Made by a program: the position numbers and the translations under genes. The notes below the pieces were generated by a model. It saw only the letters and a list, made by a program, of their open reading frames with translations, was not told the DNA's origin and made no database searches. From Methylobacterium sp. (GTDB taxonomy: Bacteria > Pseudomonadota > Alphaproteobacteria > Rhizobiales > Beijerinckiaceae), in assembly GCA_013823325.1 (NCBI GenBank), contig PNLY01000008.1:39148-103147 (forward strand): DNA of 64,000 bases, read 5' to 3'. This document shows, in pieces, positions 50,793 through 60,661 of this stretch; positions within the stretch are counted from its first letter, which is position 1, and each line of letters begins with the position of its first letter.

Positions 50793-52091
50793 ATGGCCCG
50801 CATGCTGACGGGTTCCTATCGCAAACGGCTTGAAGCCGATCTCGGTCGCTGGGTGGGCGAGGGGCTGATCGCCCCTGAGAGCGCCGCCACCATACGCCGT
50901 TCGCTGGCGCAGGAGGGCGGCGGCTTCAAGCTGCCGGCCCTCATCGGCCTGTTCGGCGGCCTGCTGATCGCCTCCAGCGTCTCCGCCTTCGTCGCCGCGA
51001 ACTGGGAGGAAATCCCCAGGGTCGCCAAGCTCGTCATGATCCTGCTCGGCCTTGCCGGCGCGCTCGGCATCTCGGCGCGGCTGGAGAGCCGCGGCTCGAC
51101 CGGTGGCGCCGATGCCGCCGCGACCTGCGGTGCGCTGATCTTCGCCGCCGGCGTCGCCCTCGTCGGCCAGATGTATCATCTGCCGACCGACTGGCCGGGC
51201 GGCGCGCTCCTGGTCGCGCTCGGCGCCCTGGTCGTCGCCTTCCTGCTGCGCTCGAACGGCGCGCTGGTCATCGCCATCGTCGCGATCGGCTGCTGGGCCG
51301 GCGGTCGCTGGGACGAGGGCGAGAGCAAGGCGCACCTCCTGTTCTGGCTGCCGTTCGTGCCGGCGCTCTGGCTGGCCGCGACCCGGCACAACCGCCTCGT
51401 CCATCATGTCGCGGCGCTGGCGCTGCTCGGCTGGTTTGCGACCTTGCCGGGCCAGCCGGCCTTCCTGCGCTTCGATTACGGCCTGCTCGCCTATGGGCTC
51501 GCGGTCTCGGCGCTGTTCGTCGCGCTCGGCGCGCTGGCGCTCGATCGCGGTGGGCCGGGACTGCTCACCGCCTTCCTGCCCTGGGGGCTGATCGGACTGA
51601 TCCTGTCGCTCAATGTCGAGCTGATCCGCATTCTCGAACCCAGTGAGGCACGCGCCGGCACGGCTCACTCGCTGAACTATTTCGCTTATGCGCTGGCGCT
51701 GCCGGCGGTGGTCGGCTTCGGCCTGCTGGCGCGCGAGCGCCGCTTCGCCTGGCCGCTGGCAGCGGCGCTCGTCATGTCGCTGCTGGTACCGGTGCTGTTC
51801 TGGAGCGGCGGCGCGGTCAGCATGGCCGGCAAGATCGTCGTGGCGGCGCTGATCCTCTCGATTGCGATCGGCATCGTCGTTGCCGGTGCGGGCGGCGGCG
51901 TCCGCCGGCTCAGCCTCGCCGGCTCGCTGCTGTTCGCCATCGCGGTCGTGACCCTGCTCTGGCAGACCATCGGTACCTTGCTCGACCAGTCGCTGTTCTT
52001 CCTGGTCGGCGGCGCGGCCCTCATCGCCATCGCCAGCGGGATGCGCCGGCTCCTCGCCAAATTCAGCAAGCCGGTGGAGGCCGCGCCGTGA
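50793..52091 (+). CDS. DUF2157 membrane protein
   Basis: A 432-residue protein with a soluble N-terminal helix pair (RKRLEADLGRWVGEGLIAPESA) and about 12 membrane helices starting at LPALIGLFGGLLIASSVSAF. FVAANWEEIPRVAKLVMILLG is the DUF2157 hallmark. The function of this family is unknown. The stop overlaps the next gene's GTG (GTGA), so it is translationally coupled to the GDYXXLXY protein. Confidence 0.85.
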   Translation: MARMLTGSYRKRLEADLGRWVGEGLIAPESAATIRRSLAQEGGGFKLPALIGLFGGLLIASSVSAFVAANWEEIPRVAKLVMILLGLAGALGISARLESRGSTGGADAAATCGALIFAAGVALVGQMYHLPTDWPGGALLVALGALVVAFLLRSNGALVIAIVAIGCWAGGRWDEGESKAHLLFWLPFVPALWLAATRHNRLVHHVAALALLGWFATLPGQPAFLRFDYGLLAYGLAVSALFVALGALALDRGGPGLLTAFLPWGLIGLILSLNVELIRILEPSEARAGTAHSLNYFAYALALPAVVGFGLLARERRFAWPLAAALVMSLLVPVLFWSGGAVSMAGKIVVAALILSIAIGIVVAGAGGGVRRLSLAGSLLFAIAVVTLLWQTIGTLLDQSLFFLVGGAALIAIASGMRRLLAKFSKPVEAAP

Positions 52092-52711
52092 TCCGCCTGC
52101 CGTCCGCCGACGCTCTTCTCGGGCGCGTCTCGCTGCTCTGGCGCGGCCTCGCCGCCATCGTCCTGCTCTGCGGTCTGATCCTCGCTTTGGTCGAGTCGCG
52201 TGCGAGCATTCTGCGCTCCGGCACGGAAATCCGGTTGGCGACGGCGCCGCTCGATCCGCGCGACCTGTTCCGCGGCGACTATGTCATCCTGAGCTACAAG
52301 ATCAGCACGCTCGAACCCGCCAAGCTCGACGGCGACAAGAGCTTCGAGCGCAACCAGACGGTGTTCGTCCGCGTCGCGCCCGGTGCCGACGGCCTCGCCG
52401 AGGCGAAGGGCGTCTATGTTTCCCGTCCGCCTGCGCCAGCGGGCGGGGTCGTGCTCGAAGGCAAGGTGGTCTCGACCGCAGCCTGTGCCGTCAACCCGAA
52501 CGGCGACCAGGACTGCAATGCCGGCCGCAGCGCCATCCGCGTCGAATACGGGCTCGAAAGCTATTTCGTGCCCGAAGGCACCGGACGCGCCATCGAGACG
52601 ACCGAGCGCAAGCGACTGGAGATCGTCGCGGCGGTGTCGAGTTCCGGTCAGGCGGCGATCAAGCGCCTGCTGATCGACGGCAAGCTCGTCCATCAGGAGC
52701 CGCCTTATTGA
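52088..52711 (+). CDS. GDYXXLXY-domain membrane-anchored protein
   Basis: A 207-residue protein: one membrane helix near residues 20-36 (IVLLCGLILALVESRA), then an exported domain with the family motif GDYVILSYKI preceded by PLDPRDLFR. Two cysteines in ACAVNPNGDQDC may form a disulfide. It is found next to DUF2157 proteins in many bacteria, which suggests a physical complex; the function is unknown. Starts at the GTG overlapping the previous stop. Confidence 0.9.
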   Translation: MIRLPSADALLGRVSLLWRGLAAIVLLCGLILALVESRASILRSGTEIRLATAPLDPRDLFRGDYVILSYKISTLEPAKLDGDKSFERNQTVFVRVAPGADGLAEAKGVYVSRPPAPAGGVVLEGKVVSTAACAVNPNGDQDCNAGRSAIRVEYGLESYFVPEGTGRAIETTERKRLEIVAAVSSSGQAAIKRLLIDGKLVHQEPPY

Positions 52712-52740
52712 TGCACAGACAGGAATGAAGCGCGCGGGGA

Positions 52741-52875
52741 ACCCTTCTCCCGTGTGGGAGAAGGGCAGGGATGAGGGCCTGCTCTATCCGATTGAGGCCG
52801 CAGCGGCACAGCCGCGTTCCAACAACAGCGGCGGTCCCTCACTCCTACCCCTCTCCCATCCGGGAGAGGGGATCC
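52741..52875. repeat. Two-hairpin intergenic repeat (CTTCTCCC...GGGAGAAG type)
   Basis: CCCTTCTCCC-gtgt-GGGAGAAGGG at the left, and CCCCTCTCCC-atcc-GGGAGAGGGG at the right. GGGCAGGGATGAGGG and CCCTCACTCCTACCCC next to them are inverted versions of each other. It is a second kind of palindromic intergenic element, between the GDYXXLXY gene and serS. Confidence 0.75.
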
Positions 52876-52982
52876 CGCGCAAACCCGTCCTTGTTGCTGG
52901 TACACCCGCCGACGCAGCGCTTCCGTGCCGGCGCGGCATGCTCTAGAGGATCAGCCGATTCCACAACGGATCGGCTTGAGCG

Positions 52983-54284
52983 ATGTACGACATCAGATGG
53001 ATTCGCGAGAACGCTGAGGCGTTCGATCGGGGCTTGCAACGGCGCGGGCTTGAGAAACTGTCGTCGTCGCTGCTGGCGCTCGACGACCAGCGTCGGTCGG
53101 CCATCGGCAAGTCGCAGGCCGCGCAGGAGCGTCGCAACGCCCTCTCCAAGGAGATCGGCAAGGCGATGGGCCAGAAGGATCTGGCTTTGGCCGAGCAGCT
53201 CAAGGCCGAGGTCGCCGCGCTCAAGGAGCAGGTGCCGGCGCTGGAAGCCGAGGAGAAGGCCGCGGTCGAGGCGCTGAACGCCCAGCTCTCCGCGATCCCG
53301 AACACGCCGCTCGATGAGGTCCCCGACGGCGCCGACGAGCACGGCAATGTGCTGCTGCACGCCCATGGTGTGAAGCCGGAGGAGCGCGGGCTGCTCAAGG
53401 GCGTCAACGATCCCAAGGAGCATTACGAGCTCGGCGAGGCGCTCGGCCAGATGGACTTCGAGACGGCCGCCAAGCTCTCAGGCTCGCGCTTCGTCGTCCT
53501 GGAGCGGCAGGTCGCCAGGCTGTCGCGCGCCATCGGCCAGTTCATGCTCGACACCCACACCGACGAGCACGGCTACACCGAGGTCAATCCGCCCCTGCTG
53601 GTGCGAGACGCGGCGGTCTATGGAGTGGGCCAACTGCCTAAGTTCGAGGAGGACCTGTTCCGCACCACGACGGGCCACTGGCTGATCTCGACGGCCGAAG
53701 TGACGCTGACGAACTTCGTCGCGGAGATGATCGTCTCCGAGGAGGAGCTGCCGCGTCGATACACCGCGCTGACCCCGTGTTTCCGCTCCGAGGCCGGCTC
53801 GGCCGGTCGCGACACCCGCGGCATGCTGCGCCAGCACCAGTTCGAGAAGGTCGAGCTGGTCTCGATCACCGCGCCGGAGAAGTCGCGCGAGGAGCACGAG
53901 CGCATGCTGTCTTGCGCCGAGAACGTGCTGAAGAAGCTCGACCTGCACTATCGCGTCATGACTTTGTGCACCGGCGATATGGGCTTCGCCTCGCAGAAGA
54001 CCTACGACATCGAGGTCTGGCTGCCCGGCCAGAAGACCTATCGCGAGATCTCGTCCTGCTCGGTCTGCGGCGATTTCCAGGCCCGGCGCATGAACGCCCG
54101 CTACAAGACCAAGGACGGCAAGGGCCCGTTCTTCGTCCACACCCTCAACGGCTCGGGCACGGCGGTCGGCCGCGCCTTGATCGCGGTGATGGAAAACTAC
54201 CAGAACGCCGACGGCTCGATCACCGTGCCGGAGGTGCTGGTTCCCTATATGCGCGGGATGACCCGCATTGAGAAGGCGGCTTGA
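52983..54284 (+). CDS. serS: Serine-tRNA ligase
   Basis: A 433-residue SerRS: N-terminal coiled-coil arm (residues 25-105), then motif 2 [41 protein letters not shown] and motif 3 [19 protein letters not shown]. It charges tRNA-Ser and tRNA-Sec. First of a tight cluster serS-surE-pcm (4 and 11 bp gaps), likely one operon. Confidence 0.98.
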   Translation: MYDIRWIRENAEAFDRGLQRRGLEKLSSSLLALDDQRRSAIGKSQAAQERRNALSKEIGKAMGQKDLALAEQLKAEVAALKEQVPALEAEEKAAVEALNAQLSAIPNTPLDEVPDGADEHGNVLLHAHGVKPEERGLLKGVNDPKEHYELGEALGQMDFETAAKLSGSRFVVLERQVARLSRAIGQFMLDTHTDEHGYTEVNPPLLVRDAAVYGVGQLPKFEEDLFRTTTGHWLISTAEVTLTNFVAEMIVSEEELPRRYTALTPCFRSEAGSAGRDTRGMLRQHQFEKVELVSITAPEKSREEHERMLSCAENVLKKLDLHYRVMTLCTGDMGFASQKTYDIEVWLPGQKTYREISSCSVCGDFQARRMNARYKTKDGKGPFFVHTLNGSGTAVGRALIAVMENYQNADGSITVPEVLVPYMRGMTRIEKAA

Positions 54285-54288
54285 GCCC

Positions 54289-55050
54289 ATGCGCATCCTG
54301 GTGACCAATGACGACGGCATCCATGCCGAGGGCCTTGCCGTCCTCGAGCAGATCGCCCGGCAGCTCTCCGACGATGTCTGGGTGGTCGCGCCCGAGACCG
54401 ACCAGTCGGGCGTGGCGCATTCGCTGTCGCTGTCGAACCCGCTGCGTCTGCGCCAGATCGAGGAGAAGCGCTTCGCCGTGCAGGGCACGCCGACCGATTG
54501 CGTGATCATGGCGGTGCGCTCGGTCATGGCCGAGATGAAGCCCGATCTCGTGCTCTCCGGCGTCAATCGCGGCCAGAACGTCGCCGAGGACGTGACCTAT
54601 TCCGGCACCATCGCTGCGGCGATGGAAGGCACGCTGCTCGGCATCCCCTCGATCGCGGTGAGCCAGGCCTATATGGCGGGCGACCGCACCAAGATCATCT
54701 GGGACTGCGCCTTGCAGCACGCGCCCGGCATCATCCGCCGCCTGTTGGAGGAGGGGATTCCCGACGGCATCCTGTTCAACCTCAACTTCCCGAACGTGGC
54801 CCCGAGCGAGGTCGCGGGTGTCGCTGTGACGGCGCAGGGCCGGCGCGACCAGGAGCTGATGCGGCTGGAGCCGCGGCGCGACGGGCGCGGCAATCCCTAT
54901 TACTGGATCGCCTTCCAGCGTTCGAAGCACGAGCCGGCCAACGGGACCGACTTGCGGGCGCTCGCCGAGAACAAGATCTCGGTGACGCCGCTCGAGCTCG
55001 ACCTGACGCATGAGCCGACGATGACGCGCTTCGCGCAGCTTTTCGCCTGA
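54289..55050 (+). CDS. surE: 5'/3'-nucleotidase SurE
   Basis: A 253-residue SurE: metal site [48 protein letters not shown] and [11 protein letters not shown]. It is a metal-dependent nucleoside monophosphatase and survival protein. It starts 4 bp after serS. The order surE-pcm-nlpD is the same as in enterobacteria (without rpoS). Confidence 0.97.
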   Translation: MRILVTNDDGIHAEGLAVLEQIARQLSDDVWVVAPETDQSGVAHSLSLSNPLRLRQIEEKRFAVQGTPTDCVIMAVRSVMAEMKPDLVLSGVNRGQNVAEDVTYSGTIAAAMEGTLLGIPSIAVSQAYMAGDRTKIIWDCALQHAPGIIRRLLEEGIPDGILFNLNFPNVAPSEVAGVAVTAQGRRDQELMRLEPRRDGRGNPYYWIAFQRSKHEPANGTDLRALAENKISVTPLELDLTHEPTMTRFAQLFA

Positions 55051-55061
55051 AAGCGGCTGAG

Positions 55062-55721
55062 ATGATCGAGGAAGGCGCCAGCAGCGAGAGCGAGCGCACG
55101 GTCGCCTTCCTGTTGTCGCTGCGCGCGCGCGGCGTGCGCGATCTCGCCTTGCTCCGGGCGATGGAGCGCGTGCCGCGCGAGCATTTCGCGCCGTCGCGCT
55201 TCGCCGATCTCGCCCGCCAGGATGTCTCGGTGCCGCTTCCCTGCGGCCAGACCATGACGGCGCCGCACACGGTCGCGGCGCTGGTCGGGGCGCTCGAGAT
55301 GAAGCCGGATTGCCGGGTGCTCGAGGTCGGCTCCGGCTCCGGCTACGTCGCGGCGCTGCTCGCGGCGATGGGCGGCAAGGTCGTTTCGCTGGAGCGTTAC
55401 CGCACGCTTGCGCTCGCCGCGCATGAGCGGCTCACTGGCGGCGGCTTCGCGCAGCTGGTCGAGTTGCGCCATGCCGACGGCTTCCAGCCCGACCGCACGC
55501 TCGGCCGTTTCGAGCGCATCCTGGTCAACGGCGTGATGCAGACGGTGCCGGAAGCGCTGCTCGCCCGGCTGGAGACGGGTGGGCGTCTGGTCGGCGCGCT
55601 TCGCGTCGAGGGGGTGGGACGGCTCGTCGTCGTCACGCGCAGCGAGGACGGTTTCGACCATGCGCTGGGCGGGGTCGTCCGGATTCCGCCACTGGCGCCG
55701 GGACTGTCGCAAGCACTCTGA
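55062..55721 (+). CDS. pcm: Protein-L-isoaspartate O-methyltransferase
   Basis: A 219-residue PCMT: N-terminal helical part RALLRAMERVPREHFAP-like (LLRAMERVPREHF), the substrate loop VPLPCGQTMTAPHTVAA, and the SAM motif VLEVGSGSGYVAALLAAMG. It repairs isoaspartyl damage in proteins. The loop reads QTMTAPH rather than the usual QTISQPY, a mild divergence shared by many alphaproteobacterial members. Confidence 0.92.
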   Translation: MIEEGASSESERTVAFLLSLRARGVRDLALLRAMERVPREHFAPSRFADLARQDVSVPLPCGQTMTAPHTVAALVGALEMKPDCRVLEVGSGSGYVAALLAAMGGKVVSLERYRTLALAAHERLTGGGFAQLVELRHADGFQPDRTLGRFERILVNGVMQTVPEALLARLETGGRLVGALRVEGVGRLVVVTRSEDGFDHALGGVVRIPPLAPGLSQAL

Positions 55722-55734
55722 GAGGCGCGGCTGG

Positions 55735-55842
55735 CGTCATGCTCGGGCTCGACCCGAGCATCTCAGGCCGAAGAGGGCAGCAGCCATCGCTTTCCCGTCA
55801 CGAGATTCTCGGATCTCCGCTGCGCTCCGTCCGAGAATGACG
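55735..55842. repeat. Intergenic palindromic element, copy 3 (inverted)
   Basis: CGTCATGCTCGGGCTCGACCCGAGCATCTCAGGC (in two arms), then GAGATTCTCGGA...TCCGAGAATGACG. Orientation is opposite to copies 1 and 2. It lies between pcm and the nlpD-like gene. Confidence 0.9.
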
Positions 55843-55954
55843 ACCTCGACCTTCTCAGAAATTCACCTGACCTGTCAGCAGCGAAACGCCTTCTTAACCT
55901 AACCGGCTCTTTAATGCGGACCGTAGAGTTGCGTCGTTCGCGAGTGCAGAGTCC

Positions 55955-57316
55955 ATGCGTAAGCAAGTCGAGCTGGCCGTCCCGAAATCCGTGGTTCGCG
56001 TCGTGTCGGTCTGCGCCCTTGCGGCCGGCCTGGGCGCCTGCTCCTCGGAGGCCATGCGCTTCACCGAGGCGCCCTTCGGCAATCCCTTCAAGACCGCCCA
56101 GGCCCCGGCCTCCCAGCGCGATCCAGCCACGACCGGCTCGATCGGCCGCAGCGGGCCGAGCCAGTCCTACGAGACGGCGTCCGCCACCGGCAATCCGAGC
56201 GTGCGCAGCCAGCCGCTGGCGCCGCCGGCCGCGTCCGTTGCGCCGCGTTCCGCCCCGCCTGTCGCTCCCGCTCCGAGCGCGCCGGGCTCGGCCGCCGGCT
56301 GGAGCGCCCAAGGCGGCACCCCGATCGTCGTCGCCCATGGCGAGACACTCGATGTGATCTCCGGCCGCTATGGCGTGCCGCGCTCCGCGCTGATGCAGGC
56401 CAATGGTCTCCACGGCGAGGTTACGCCAGGCTCGCGCATCGTCGTTCCCGTCTATAACGGTGGCGGCGCCCAGGCCGCCGCGCGCCAGCCGGCGCCGAGC
56501 GACAACCGTTTCGAGCAGCCGCGTTCGGCGCCGCCGCCGGTCTCGCGCCCGGTCGCCGCTGCGCCGAACACGCTTGCCCCGAAGGTCGCGGCCGCCGATG
56601 CCAGGGCGCAGGCCGCTCAGGCCAAGGCGCAGGCTGCGGCGGACGCCAAGGAGAAGGCTGCCGCCGACGCCAAGCGCATGGGCGAGGCCCGTGCCCGCTT
56701 CGCTGCCGAGGCCAAGGCCAAGGCGGCTGCCAAGGCCGCCGGCGAGACCAAGACCGCGGCGCTGCCGGCTGCGACTCCGGTCCCCGCGGCCAAGCCGAAA
56801 GCGGCCGCGCCGGTCGTCGTCGCCAACGCTCCTGCCGACAAGGTCACCCCCCAGCCGAAAGCGGTTGCCCCCGCTCCGGAGCCGAAGGCCCCCGAGCCGC
56901 AGACCACCGCGAGCCTGCCCAAGGCCGAAGAGCCGGCCTCGTCCGGCACCGAGTTCCGCTGGCCGGCCCGCGGTCGCGTCATCGCCGGTTATGCAGGCAA
57001 GGGCGGCAATGAAGGCATCAACATCGCCGTCCCGGAAGGCACGCCGATCAAGGCGGCCGAAGGCGGCGTGGTCGCCTATGCCGGCAGCGAGCTCAAGGGC
57101 TACGGCAATCTCGTGTTGATCCGTCACCCGAACGGCTATGTCTCCGCCTACGCCCATAATGGCGAGCTCAGCGTCAAGCGCGGCGAGCAGGTCAAGCGGG
57201 GCCAGGTCGTCGCCAAGTCGGGCCAGTCCGGCAACGTCAATTCGCCGCAGCTGCACTTCGAGCTGCGCAAGGGTTCGACCCCGGTCGATCCGATGCCCTA
57301 TCTCAGCAGCAACTGA
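55955..57316 (+). CDS. NlpD-like LysM/degenerate-LytM lipoprotein (amidase activator)
   Basis: A 453-residue lipoprotein (lipobox GLGAC29). A LysM domain lies at about 123-166, then a Pro/Ala-rich and Ala/Lys coiled-coil linker (205-262), and a C-terminal M23/LytM domain from about 335. In the LytM domain the metal-binding His and Asp are replaced (NEGINIAVPEG), and the usual HLHFE is QLHFE, so it is not a peptidase; like E. coli NlpD and EnvC it probably activates cell-division amidases. TTAACC boxes lie 60 bp upstream. Gene order surE-pcm-nlpD supports the name. Confidence 0.85.
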   Translation: MRKQVELAVPKSVVRVVSVCALAAGLGACSSEAMRFTEAPFGNPFKTAQAPASQRDPATTGSIGRSGPSQSYETASATGNPSVRSQPLAPPAASVAPRSAPPVAPAPSAPGSAAGWSAQGGTPIVVAHGETLDVISGRYGVPRSALMQANGLHGEVTPGSRIVVPVYNGGGAQAAARQPAPSDNRFEQPRSAPPPVSRPVAAAPNTLAPKVAAADARAQAAQAKAQAAADAKEKAAADAKRMGEARARFAAEAKAKAAAKAAGETKTAALPAATPVPAAKPKAAAPVVVANAPADKVTPQPKAVAPAPEPKAPEPQTTASLPKAEEPASSGTEFRWPARGRVIAGYAGKGGNEGINIAVPEGTPIKAAEGGVVAYAGSELKGYGNLVLIRHPNGYVSAYAHNGELSVKRGEQVKRGQVVAKSGQSGNVNSPQLHFELRKGSTPVDPMPYLSSN

Positions 57317-57366
57317 TCCGGTTTAGTCTTCGGCCGGTATTCGCGAGACCCCACCGGTCGAACCAG

Positions 57367-57406
57367 GCGGGGCGGTCCCAGGAAAGGCCGCCCCGCTTTT
57401 CTTTTT
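57367..57406 (+). terminator. Rho-independent terminator after the nlpD-like gene
   Basis: GCGGGGCGG and CCGCCCCGC (nine-base perfect arms, 12-base loop) followed by TTTTCTTTTT, 50 bp after the stop. Confidence 0.9.
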
Positions 57407-57411
57407 GCATG

Positions 57412-57520
57412 CGTCATGCTCGGGCCTGACCCGAGCATCTCAGGCAGGACGGGGTGCTGGTTGGCGCCCTTATCGTCATGAGATTTTCGGATCGACGCTT
57501 CGCTCCGTCCGAGAATGACG
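57412..57520. repeat. Intergenic palindromic element, copy 4 (inverted)
   Basis: CGTCATGCTCGGG...CCCGAGCATCTCAGGC and GAGATTTTCGGATC...GTCCGAGAATGACG, directly after the terminator and ending 6 bp from the DUF815 stop codon. Confidence 0.9.
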
Positions 57521-57526
57521 CCCATT

Positions 57527-58405
57527 TCACCCCTCCAGCTTCGTCTCCAGCCGCCCGGCCAGGTCCTGGATGTACTGCCAGGCCGTGCGCCCCGAGCGCG
57601 AGCCGCGCGTCGTCGCCCATTCCAGCGCCTCGCGCCGCAACTGCTCAGGCTCGATCTTCAAGGCGAAATGGCTGACATAGCCGTCGATCATCGAAAGATA
57701 CTCGTCCTGGCTGCATTTGTGGAAGCCGAGCCAGAGGCCGAAACGGTCCGACAGCGAGACCTTCTCCTCCACGGCCTCACCAGGATTGATCGAGGTCGAG
57801 CGCTCGTTCTCGACCATCTCGCGCGCCAGCAGATGCCGGCGATTCGAGGTCGCGTAGAACACGACGTTCTCTGGCCGGCCTTCGACACCCCCATCGAGCG
57901 CCGCCTTCAGCGACTTGTAGGAGGTGTCCTGCCCGTCGAAGGAGAGATCGTCGCAGAAGACGATAGCCGGGTGCGGATCGGCCTTGAGCAGACCCATGAG
58001 CACCGGCAGGCTCTCGATATCCTCGCGATGGATCTCGATCAGCTTCAGGGGAAGGGCGCCTTTCGGCAGCCGCTTGTTGGTGTCGGCATGCACCGCCTTG
58101 ACCAGCGACGATTTGCCCATGCCGCGTGCGCCCCAGAGCAGGACATTGTTGGCCGGCAGGCCGCGGGCGAAGCGCTCGGTGTTCTCGGCCAGCGTGTCGC
58201 GCACCCGGTCGACGCCGCGCAGCAGCGACAGAGCGACGCGGTTGACCTTGGCGACCGGCGCAAGCTCGTGGCCGGCAGCATGCCAGACGAAGGCGTCGGC
58301 GGCCGAAAGGTCGGGCTTGCGCTTCGCCGGCGGGGCGAGACGCTCCAGCGCGTCGGCGATGCGCAGCAGGGTGGCGAGCGTCTGGTCGGGGGCGGTGTCG
58401 GTCAT
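57527..58405 (-). CDS. DUF815 family AAA ATPase
   Basis: A 292-residue protein from MTDTAPDQTLATLL. Walker A is LLWGARGMGKSSLVKAV, Walker B is AIVFCDDLSFD, and YATSNRRHLLAREM with DRFGLWLGF are sensor regions of the DUF815 group. These single-ring ATPases are of unknown function in bacteria. The open extension to 58588 covers the divergent promoter region and is not protein-like. It diverges from yajC. Confidence 0.9.
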   Translation of the reverse strand: MTDTAPDQTLATLLRIADALERLAPPAKRKPDLSAADAFVWHAAGHELAPVAKVNRVALSLLRGVDRVRDTLAENTERFARGLPANNVLLWGARGMGKSSLVKAVHADTNKRLPKGALPLKLIEIHREDIESLPVLMGLLKADPHPAIVFCDDLSFDGQDTSYKSLKAALDGGVEGRPENVVFYATSNRRHLLAREMVENERSTSINPGEAVEEKVSLSDRFGLWLGFHKCSQDEYLSMIDGYVSHFALKIEPEQLRREALEWATTRGSRSGRTAWQYIQDLAGRLETKLEG

Positions 58406-58638
58406 CGCAGCGGGTCCGCTAATATGGCGTACCGAACGGTACGGTACGCTCATAACTCCGCTATGCTCGTGAAGGCAAGGCCATTGCACGCAGGGCAGGG
58501 AGCCCTTAGCTGGGGGATGCGGCCGAAAGGCCGGTCGCTTTCGATTGATTTCACGACATCGCTGGCTATAGTCCGCGCGATTTTGCAACCCCCGCGCCGG
58601 CCGGCCGTCAATCGGCGGCGACGTGAAGGAGCCTTCCC

Positions 58639-58965
58639 GTGATCACCCCCGCTTTTGCCCAGGGCTTTGGAGGCGGCGGCACCAACGACGTCCTGATGTC
58701 GCTGGTACCGTTCGTCCTGATCTTCGTCATCATGTGGTTCCTGATCATCAGGCCGCAGCAGAAGCGGGTGAAATCGCATCAGGAGATGATCAAGAATGTG
58801 CGCCGCGGCGACACGATCGTCACCTCGGGCGGCATCATCGCCAAGGTCTCGAAGGTGATCGACGACGCCGAGCTCGAGGCCGAGATCGCCGATGGCGTGC
58901 GCGTGCGCATCCTCAAGGGCATGGTGTCGGACGTGCGCGCCAAGGGCGAGCCGGTCAAGAGCTGA
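58639..58965 (+). CDS. yajC: Preprotein translocase subunit YajC
   Basis: A 108-residue YajC: GTG start, one membrane helix (LVPFVLIFVIMWFLIIRPQQKR) and a cytoplasmic domain with RRGDTIVTSGGIIAKVSKV. It forms the SecDF-YajC complex. First gene of yajC-secD-secF. Confidence 0.95.
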   Translation: MITPAFAQGFGGGGTNDVLMSLVPFVLIFVIMWFLIIRPQQKRVKSHQEMIKNVRRGDTIVTSGGIIAKVSKVIDDAELEAEIADGVRVRILKGMVSDVRAKGEPVKS

Positions 58966-59024
58966 AGGCCGTGAGGCGCGGGGCCTGAAGGCGCCCGCGC
59001 CCGCCAACAAGGCTGTTCAAACAG

Positions 59025-60635
59025 ATGCTTCGTCTCCAGGCCCGCAAGGTCATTCTCGTTCTGCTCGTGCTGGTCTTCGGCTGCGGGCTCGCCGTGCCGA
59101 ACCTGTTCTCGCCCGAGACCCGCAAGGCGATCGAGCAGGGCGCTCCGGCCTGGATTCCGCGCTTCCTGCTGCCGATCCACGCGATGACGCTCGGCCTCGA
59201 CCTGCAGGGCGGCTCGCACGTCCTCCTCGAGATCGACCGTGCCGACCTGATCCGCAGCCAGGTCACCCAGCTGCGCGACGACGTCCGCCGCATCCTGCGC
59301 GAGGAGCGCGTCGGCCTTCAGGGCGGCATCGGCCTGACCCCGCGCGGGGTGCAACTGCGCGTTCCCGAGGCAGCCGACCGCGCCAAGCTGATGCCGAAGC
59401 TGCGCGAACTCGCCCAGCCGATCGGCACCTTCGGCGCCTTCGGGCCCTCCGGCAACCAGTCGATCGAGGTCGCCGAGAATCCCGACGGGCTGATCCAGCT
59501 CAACGTCACCGAGGCCGGCGCCAACGAGCGCATCCGCCGCGCCGTCGAGCAGGCGATGGAAGTGCTGCGCCGCCGCGTCGACGCGCTGGGCACCACCGAG
59601 CCGAATATCCAGCGCCAGGGCCTCGACCGCATCCTGGTCCAGGTGCCGGGCCTGCAGGATCCGCAGCGCCTCAAGCAGATCCTCGGCGAGACCGCCAAGC
59701 TGCAGTTCCGCATGGTCGCCGATGCCAATGCCGGCGACGTCGACATGCTGCCCTCGCAGGATCAGGGCGGCCAGCCGATCCCGATCAGCCGGCAGGTCAT
59801 CGTCGAGGGCGAGGACCTGATCGACGCCCAGCCGGCCTTCGACCAGCGCTCGAGCCAGCCGATCGTCAACTTCCGCTTCAACATCCGTGGCGCCCAGCGC
59901 TTCGGCCAGGCGACCACCGAGAATCTCGGTCGCCAGCTCGCCATCGTGCTCGACAACAAGGTGATCTCGGCCCCGGTCATCCAGTCGCCGATCACCGGCG
60001 GCTCCGGCCAGATCTCCGGCAACTTCACCGTCGAGGCGGTCAACAATCTCGCCATCCTGCTGCGCGCCGGCGCGCTGCCGGCAAAGATGACGATCGTCGA
60101 GGAGCGCACCGTCGGCCCCGGCCTCGGCCAGGATTCGATCCAGGCCGGCAAGATGGCGACGATCATCGCGACCGTGCTGGTCATCCTCTACATGATCGGC
60201 AATTACGGGCTGTTCGGCATCATCGCCAGCATCGCGCTCTTGGTGCACGTCTGCCTGATCCTCGGGCTGATGTCGCTGCTCGGGGCGACCATGACGCTAC
60301 CGGGCATCGCCGGCATCGTGCTCACGATCGGCACGGCCGTCGATTCGAACGTGCTGATCTACGAACGCATGCGCGAGGAATCGCATCTCGGCAGATCGCT
60401 GGTTTCCGCCTTGGAGGCGGGCTTCCAGCGTGCCTTCGCCACGATCATCGATTCCAACGTCACCATGCTGATCGCCGCGGTCGCCCTGTTCGCGCTCGGC
60501 TCCGGCCCGGTGCGCGGCTTCGCCGTGGTCTTCATCCTGGGCATCCTGACCACGGTCATCACCGCGGTGACACTGACGCGCATGCTGATCGCGCTCTGGT
60601 ATCGCTGGGCGCGGCCGAAGGCCCTTCCGTTCTGA
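59025..60635 (+). CDS. secD: Protein translocase subunit SecD
   Basis: A 536-residue SecD: N-terminal helix, the LGLDLQGGSHVLLEID motif, the large periplasmic P1 domain with EVLRRRVDALGTTEPNIQRQG, and five more helices with the RND-type proton site GTAVDSNVLIYERMREE. It drives late translocation with SecF, using the proton motive force. Confidence 0.97.
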   Translation: MLRLQARKVILVLLVLVFGCGLAVPNLFSPETRKAIEQGAPAWIPRFLLPIHAMTLGLDLQGGSHVLLEIDRADLIRSQVTQLRDDVRRILREERVGLQGGIGLTPRGVQLRVPEAADRAKLMPKLRELAQPIGTFGAFGPSGNQSIEVAENPDGLIQLNVTEAGANERIRRAVEQAMEVLRRRVDALGTTEPNIQRQGLDRILVQVPGLQDPQRLKQILGETAKLQFRMVADANAGDVDMLPSQDQGGQPIPISRQVIVEGEDLIDAQPAFDQRSSQPIVNFRFNIRGAQRFGQATTENLGRQLAIVLDNKVISAPVIQSPITGGSGQISGNFTVEAVNNLAILLRAGALPAKMTIVEERTVGPGLGQDSIQAGKMATIIATVLVILYMIGNYGLFGIIASIALLVHVCLILGLMSLLGATMTLPGIAGIVLTIGTAVDSNVLIYERMREESHLGRSLVSALEAGFQRAFATIIDSNVTMLIAAVALFALGSGPVRGFAVVFILGILTTVITAVTLTRMLIALWYRWARPKALPF

Positions 60636-60661
60636 TCCCGCAGGCCAGGAGATAACAGACC

